64,000 bases of DNA from Delphinapterus leucas. Lineage: Eukaryota > Chordata > Mammalia > Artiodactyla > Monodontidae. The notes beneath the pieces are model-generated. The model was not told the DNA's origin. It searched no databases and was given only the letters and a program-made list of their open reading frames with translations. The position numbers were made by a program, and so were the translations under genes. The DNA is taken from the NCBI RefSeq assembly GCF_002288925.2, contig NW_022097996.1, positions 5,450,686 through 5,514,685 of the forward strand. Direction: 5' to 3'. This document shows, piece by piece, positions 58,470-64,000 of the stretch. The stretch's first letter is position 1. Every line of letters begins with the position of its first letter.

Positions 58470-59160
58470 ATAAACTGCTACTCGTTTCCCTGACAGATTC
58501 AGCTGGTTGTGGTGTGTGTCTCCTAACTCATCCCTCTCTTCCCCCCCCACCCCGCCCCTTAGCTTATTCTCCACTTGAAACGGGAGATCAGGCCACTGCC
58601 TCACTCAGAACCTTTCAACAGCTACCAGCTCTCTCGGGGTCAAAGTCAAAGTCCTCACCTGCACCCTGAACGACCTGGCCTCTGCTCCGACCTCATCTCT
58701 TACTGTTAGCCCCCGGCTTCCTTCTTCCAGGGACACTGGCCTCAGCGCTGCTCCCCGTCAGGCCAGGCACAAGCCAACCTCAGGGCCTTGTCACTTGCTG
58801 TTCCTCCTGCTTAGATCCCAAGGCTCTTCCCTCACTCCCTTCAGGCCCTTTCTCAAAAAGCACTATCTTCTCGGAAAGCCCTCCCCGGCTGTCCCCTCTG
58901 TCGTGGGCAGCAATGCACAGCGGGCTGTCCAACCTCATCCACTCCCAACGCCCCTCCCCTGCTCTCTCCTGCTCGTCAGCATCCCTCACTACAGAACAAG
59001 CCACGCCACCTACGTGTTTATCGTGTTTCTCACCTACCTATAAAGCCAGTTCCAGGACATAGGGTTCTGTTGATTTGCTGAGTTACTACTGCCCTTCAGC
59101 AGCTAGAAACAGGGTTTGGCATATAGTGGGTGCTCAATAAATGCTTATTGAGTGAATGAT
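58470..59160 (+). repeat. Well-preserved L2 LINE 3' region
   Basis: 'caggccactgcctcactcag', 'gacctggcctctgctccgac', 'ccttgtcacttgctgttcct', 'cttctcggaaagccctcccc' and the terminal 'atagtgggtgctcaataaat' follow the L2 3' end in order over about 690 bp. This is long for an L2 relic. Frames are broken. Confidence 0.88.
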
Positions 59161-62100
59161 GAAGGAATGGAGGATCCTGGCTCCGTCACCCCCTCTGCAT
59201 TCACAGCTCTGCCCAGAGGCCCCCATGGGCAGGCCAAGTTCTGGCCCCCCCTTCACCCCACGGGGAAGGGTCTCCACACCACTCCCTGGCCGGCCATACA
59301 GAGGCTGCCTCTCTGGAAAGCCTGGCCGGGAAGACAGTGTGAGTAATGAATCTCAGGTGAGTGATTCCAAAGGACTGCCAGGTCCACATTCCATGTCATA
59401 GTCCAACAAGATATGAAATAGTCTCTTCTGACAACCTAAGGAGAAGAAGGAGAACCTCCAAAAGTGAAAATCCTCCGTGCCAGCAATTTCCAATCTCTCC
59501 ATGTCACCTTCGTACTTCAAAGGCAAGAGGAGATTAAAGTCACCTCTGATGGAGGCGTCATTCCGTCCTCTGGTCGCCAGGGTAGTGGGTGGAGTGGGGA
59601 GGTGAGGGGCCCCGAGAGAATAAAGGGGATTTTGAGCCATGTAATAAGTCGAGCATCCCTTGGTGCTATTCATGTAGAAGCAATGCGCTTTCCGCAGTGC
59701 TGTGTTGGAGAAGAAACCTGGGTAAGAACAGGTTTAAAACAGAAAACTGTTCTTAAACCAGGCACAGAGGGAGTGTGTCTTTTTGTGTCAAGATGCTAAA
59801 TGAACGAAACAGAATTTCCGATTATTTTTTGCCTTCTTACTCCTTCCCCTCCTTAGAATTCATGAATTCGTGAAAGCCATTTATAGTACTCCTTTATAGT
59901 CCAAAAAGTAGAGTTCTGCAGAATCCCGCATCTTCATGTGTAAGAGGGAATAAAAGATGTAAAGTAGACAGGCATGTCTTTCCTGACCAAGGTGTCTGTT
60001 TGCCGTCCTCAATGTGCCAATCTTGACACGTCCGTTTGTCATCTCGCCATTGTGCAAAACTTTGGAAAAATCTTTATTTTAAAAATTCATTTCAATGCCG
60101 AACTCCTTCTGCTGCTATTTAAACCCCTCGCTCAAGAGTCATGTCACCCTGAATTGCGGCATCTTCACAAAGACAGGTCCCCGGAATCGTCCCAGCTCAC
60201 CTCCTCGGCTTCAGCTGCTCTTGACTTATTTTCACTGGCTCTCTTCCTTCTGATGTTCTCACAGTGCACAAGGTCTTTCAGATTTCTCCGTATGGGCTTC
60301 CAGGAAAGGAAGTTTGACACTAGGAGGCACATTATCTGAAAGGCCATCTGACGGTGTGATGCTGTCTCTTTCAAACAAATTCTGTGCCAGGGTGGCTACT
60401 GGGTTACACAGAGGGAAACGCCAGGCTCTGGCTCCTTTTCTTGGGAGAGCAATGGCCCCCTTTCCCATCTCCCTGCACCAACAGCCTCGACTGGCAACTG
60501 GGGAGCCCACAGAGGACGTGTCTTGCTGCTCCCCCGGCAAGCACACTGGGACCATCGCTGCCCTTCGGCCGCCCTCTGTCTAAACCAGACCTGTAAACTG
60601 AGCAGCCGTTCAGAGATGATTTGTCATTCTCTGAGTGCACGAGACTTGATCTGTCATTTACTTTCTCAGGCAGAGACAATGTTGGCACACTATGCTAATT
60701 CATCTCTCTGGAGCTCCACAAGCAGGTTGAGAAAAAGGTAAGACTACATAAAGAATTGCATTATCCTTTGAGCTTCCACTATGTGTTTTCTGAGTTCTCA
60801 ACAGCTGAGACAGTTGAAGACAAACTTAGCGTTGTCTTCAGCACTAAACGTGATTTTAATTTCATATCCCCAGCTGAGCGAACTGGACATCTTAATGCAA
60901 ACTGGACATCATTAAGACATCTTAATATCTCAAAAGCAGCAATTTGACCCACGTCCTAATAGAATCAGAGATGTTTCAGAACTAAAAGATTTTTCTGCAT
61001 ATATACCTATATCTATATCTATATATATAGATATATACACATATATATATGCCAAAAACTTTCTATCTTCTCTTTCTATTCTGTTCTTCCTTACAATGTG
61101 TATGTATTCATACTGACATATGTTTATATACATAAATACATACCTTTGGGGTTTCACATGACAGGAGTAAAGGAAATTTTAAGTGTATGTTAGCCCAATC
61201 GTGAATTCATTCTAGTGTTTAATTTTTAATAACTGGTACCTTTCTAATTTCAACAATGACACAGAATTAATAGAATTTGAGGATCACTCAGCTATTAAAG
61301 TAGGATTTCCAATGCACAGCCTCAGAGAGTCAGCACTGGTGGAAAAATTCAATATAATTTTTCCAGCCATGGACATAAGAATACCCCCACCCCACCCATT
61401 CTTTTACAAAGAGCCCAGCTGGCTTCTGGGAGAGCTCAGAGTGGTCCCTTCAGGGGCAACTGCCCTCAACTTCAAAGTCTAGTGACCATCCACAGGTTGT
61501 TGGAGGACAAGAAAAAACACAGCAAAAAAATGGGCAAGATTCTTGGGGTCCTGGAATAACAGTGAGAAGATCCTGGGAGTCATGCTAAGAGATGCAGACA
61601 GATGCCAGGATGCATCATTGGGCTTGGAACTGGTTTCGTCATTTGTAGGCAGACAGTAGTTAAGAACAAGAGCAAATATTCCTCCAAGTATCCTCGCTAC
61701 GCATTGAGCTGTCTGTCAGCAGTAGGTCTTGGCTGGCCCTGTTCCAAACTCTGGGACACACAGTTACTGCACCGCTTAGACGTAAGTTGTCCCTTCCATT
61801 CACAGCTTAAAGGTCATCAGTCAGTCTTAGATTTTGTGAGCGGCCTGAAACGTAACTGTCTCTTACTTGGACTGAGAGATGGGAAAAATCAGTGGTCCTG
61901 GCCTCCCCTGAAGCCACCATTCTTTCTCCACGTTTTGTTTTCTCTCCAACTATCTCTTTATGCTTTTGATCCACTTGATTAGATTTCTTATTAATTTTAA
62001 GAAATACAAGAATTTCCTTTGACCACCTTTAGATTTCCAAAACATTGTTTCTGTCCCATCAACAACAAACAAGCTCTTAGGTCTTTCCCTTTCACAGCCA

Positions 62101-63640
62101 CATGCAAGGCCTTTTCTCTCGAGCTTCTATTGCCAATGTGAAGTCTGTTAGTTGCTCAGTTTCTGAAAAAGGTTGCCAATCCGTTAGGCCCATTACAAAG
62201 AGAAATTAACATGACAAGATAATCTCAGGAGGAGCTTAACTTTCTAGACCATCCCTAAAACAGGAAGGACAAGTCAGTTTTTCTTAGTCTTGTTCTAGAC
62301 CCAAATCATGCAGAACCAGTTACACACATCGACCCTCTTTGCCCACACTTTTTTGCCAGAATTGCATACCAGTCGGCAGCAAATAATTTTGTTCCAGATC
62401 CTAACATTCAAATACTGCCATTCTGCTGGAAATAATGAAAAACCATGTGGTGTGATGCCGGAAATAAAAAGCTAAATTTTCTACAATATTCTTGTTTTAA
62501 AAATATACTGGGATTTCCGATGCTAAATACATGGCTGCAGCATGGTTTTGTTCAATCACAAAAGCCAGACAAAACATATAGGATAGCAAAAGAAAAAACA
62601 CACATAACATGGATAACATCTTACATAAAACTGGTGACAAGGAACCCCCAGGAATCCCAGAGTAGGGTTAGTGTTACCTATACACCAGGCAGCAGCAGGT
62701 CTTGTGTGAGATCACTGGGGATGAGGGGTTGGTAGGAAACAGAAAAGGAGAGTGTGGACAGTGCTATGAGCTGCAACTCAGGAATCAACAAATATTCACC
62801 CCCAAAAGGAGCCGATCCTTTACAGAATAGGAACTAAAGCAATTAAATCTGCAAATGACCAGTGAAATTCAAAGACTCCCTCACAGGCTCCAAGCTGAGG
62901 ACAAGTGCAAAGAAACCATAGGAAACCAGTAAGGGGCCTGGGAATTCAAAACAATGCCAAAGCAGCCTCCGCCCGCGGGAGCTCAGAAATGCTCTGACAC
63001 ACTCCCTTTTGGAAAGACAGAGACTCATTCTTTCCACTTCCCTTCCACCAACCTTGCTAAAAAAAAAAAAAAACAAAAAAAACCCCCTGCTGATCACTGG
63101 ATGTGAAACAAAACACTGTGGATCCCAGGGAGACTAAACTTCTAACACCAGAGAAGGAGGTACCTGAGCTGGACCCCAGGACGTGGTGGACAAGCACGTG
63201 GAAAGGCAGCCTCACTGCTCTGGAAGGAAAGACCTTCAGACTCCAGACAACACAGAATTAGAAGCAGGAAGCTTCTGTGAATCAGGCTCACCCCTGAGAG
63301 ACAGAGAAGTCATCATGTATATAAAGAGGCCATACTTTTTTTAATCTGTCACAGTAACAACGCAGAAGAGAGCCCTACAGAGGTACTTTCCAAGAGAACC
63401 ATTTAATTTGTATGTGGAAAATAAAACCAGATTACAATAAAACCCCATACAGAGATACAGCAAGGATAAAGATTTAAATGAACCAAATAAAGTTCCAGGA
63501 GATGATGAAAACATCCCACACATGTGGCCACAAAGAGGATGAAAACAGCAACATATGATTTTTAAATGAGCTAAAAGAAGCTTAAAAACAATCAAAGCTT
63601 GGAAGAACCAAACAAGTCAGAATTAGAACAGCTCAGAAAT
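59161..63640. other. Unassigned intron
   Basis: No gene and no confidently named repeat. A TA-rich microsatellite lies at 60999-61050. Frames of 98-126 codons at 59353-59799, 59974-60688 and 61602-61982 are unrecognised. 63340-63600 is AT-rich and may hold a very old L1 scrap. Confidence 0.45.
60999..61050 (+). repeat. (TATC/TA)n microsatellite
   Basis: Alternating ATATCT and ATATAT units; simple sequence with no further structure. Confidence 0.9.
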
Positions 63641-63654
63641 GAGATGGCTAAACC

Positions 63655-63885
63655 AAGGGTCTACTGTATAACACAGGGAACTATATTCAATAGCTTGTAA
63701 TAACCTATAATGGAAAAGAATCTGAAAAAGAATATATATATACCCATACACACATATGTGTGTGTGTATACATATATATATGTGTGTGTGTGTGTTTATG
63801 TAAAACTGATTCACTTTGCTGTACACCAGAAACTAATACATTATAAATCAACTATAATCCAAAAACAATTTTTTAATTAAAAAAA
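63655..63885 (+). mobile_element. L1 3' end (type A) with internal TG/TA microsatellite
   Basis: 'gggtctactgtataacacag', 'aatagcttgtaataacctat' and 'cactttgctgtacaccagaa' match the type A 3' end. The usual short TA segment has grown to a TA/TG tract at 63732-63795. Ends in an A-rich tail near 63885. Confidence 0.93.
63732..63795 (+). repeat. (TA)n/(TG)n microsatellite inside L1
   Basis: TA units, a CATACACA bridge, then TG units; it sits at the same L1 position as the TA-rich seed in other type A copies. Confidence 0.92.
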
Positions 63886-64000
63886 GAGAAGACACTTGGA
63901 ATGATGTGAAATGTGATGATATGAAAAGAGAGCTGAAAACTCAAGAATGAAAAGAGAAGAAAAGGAAAGAAAAAAAAAATCTCAGAAACAAAGACTGAAT

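Noticed and set aside
19229..63795. Tandem repeats as a CRISPR array or satellite
   Set aside because: They are dinucleotide tracts inside L1 copies and unrelated loci; there is no repeat-spacer pattern.

Overview
This is vertebrate nuclear DNA, almost certainly from a cetacean (whale or dolphin). The evidence is the density of tRNA-derived SINEs of the CHR type (head 'cttccctggtggcgcagtgg'), in both the short form and the long form ending in (AAATA)n, together with cetartiodactyl-style L1 3' ends and a short mariner-type hairpin element starting 'ttgggttggcc'. There are no operons, bacterial genes or CRISPR arrays.

One host gene runs through the window on the + strand. Three coding exons (9478-9595, 35372-35479, 54409-54630) are all phase-compatible, with canonical AG/GT splice sites. 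They encode about 149 consecutive residues of a polypeptide N-acetylgalactosaminyltransferase, from the end of the catalytic domain (WGGE motif, VGHIYRK motif) to the start of the linker before the ricin-type lectin domain. The sequence fits GALNTL6 better than its paralogue GALNT10. Upstream exons and the lectin exons lie outside the window. The rest is the flank of one intron, two complete introns (25,776 and 18,929 bp) and the first 9.4 kb of a fourth.

The introns are built from layered repeats. An old L1 covers 3.4-7.8 kb, and a second covers 18.8-21.8 kb with a young L1 and an LTR-like repeat inside it. Younger 5'-truncated L1 copies lie at 5.4, 10.1, 11.6, 19.1, 24.2 (-), 26.5, 27.6 and 63.7 kb. 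Nine CHR-family SINEs, MIR and L2 relics, MLT1 and MLT2 solo LTRs, a Tigger1 DNA transposon relic (44-45.2 kb), an hAT-like relic and a mariner MITE make up most of the remainder. Many young insertions still show target-site duplications, so the order of insertion can be read.

One retrocopy of a cellular gene is clear: a COX5B processed pseudogene at 56.08-56.67 kb, with an early stop, a frameshift, loss of the second zinc-binding cysteine pair and a poly(A) tail. A second stretch, 17.28-18.07 kb read on the - strand, looks like a transcript 3' end but could not be identified.

I found no previously undescribed biological system. The best second looks are the MITE hairpin at 24.52 kb, which resembles ruminant MITE-derived microRNA precursors, the COX5B retrocopy, the stop-free L1 ORF2 3' part at 27.6 kb, and a few single-copy GC- or G-rich blocks.
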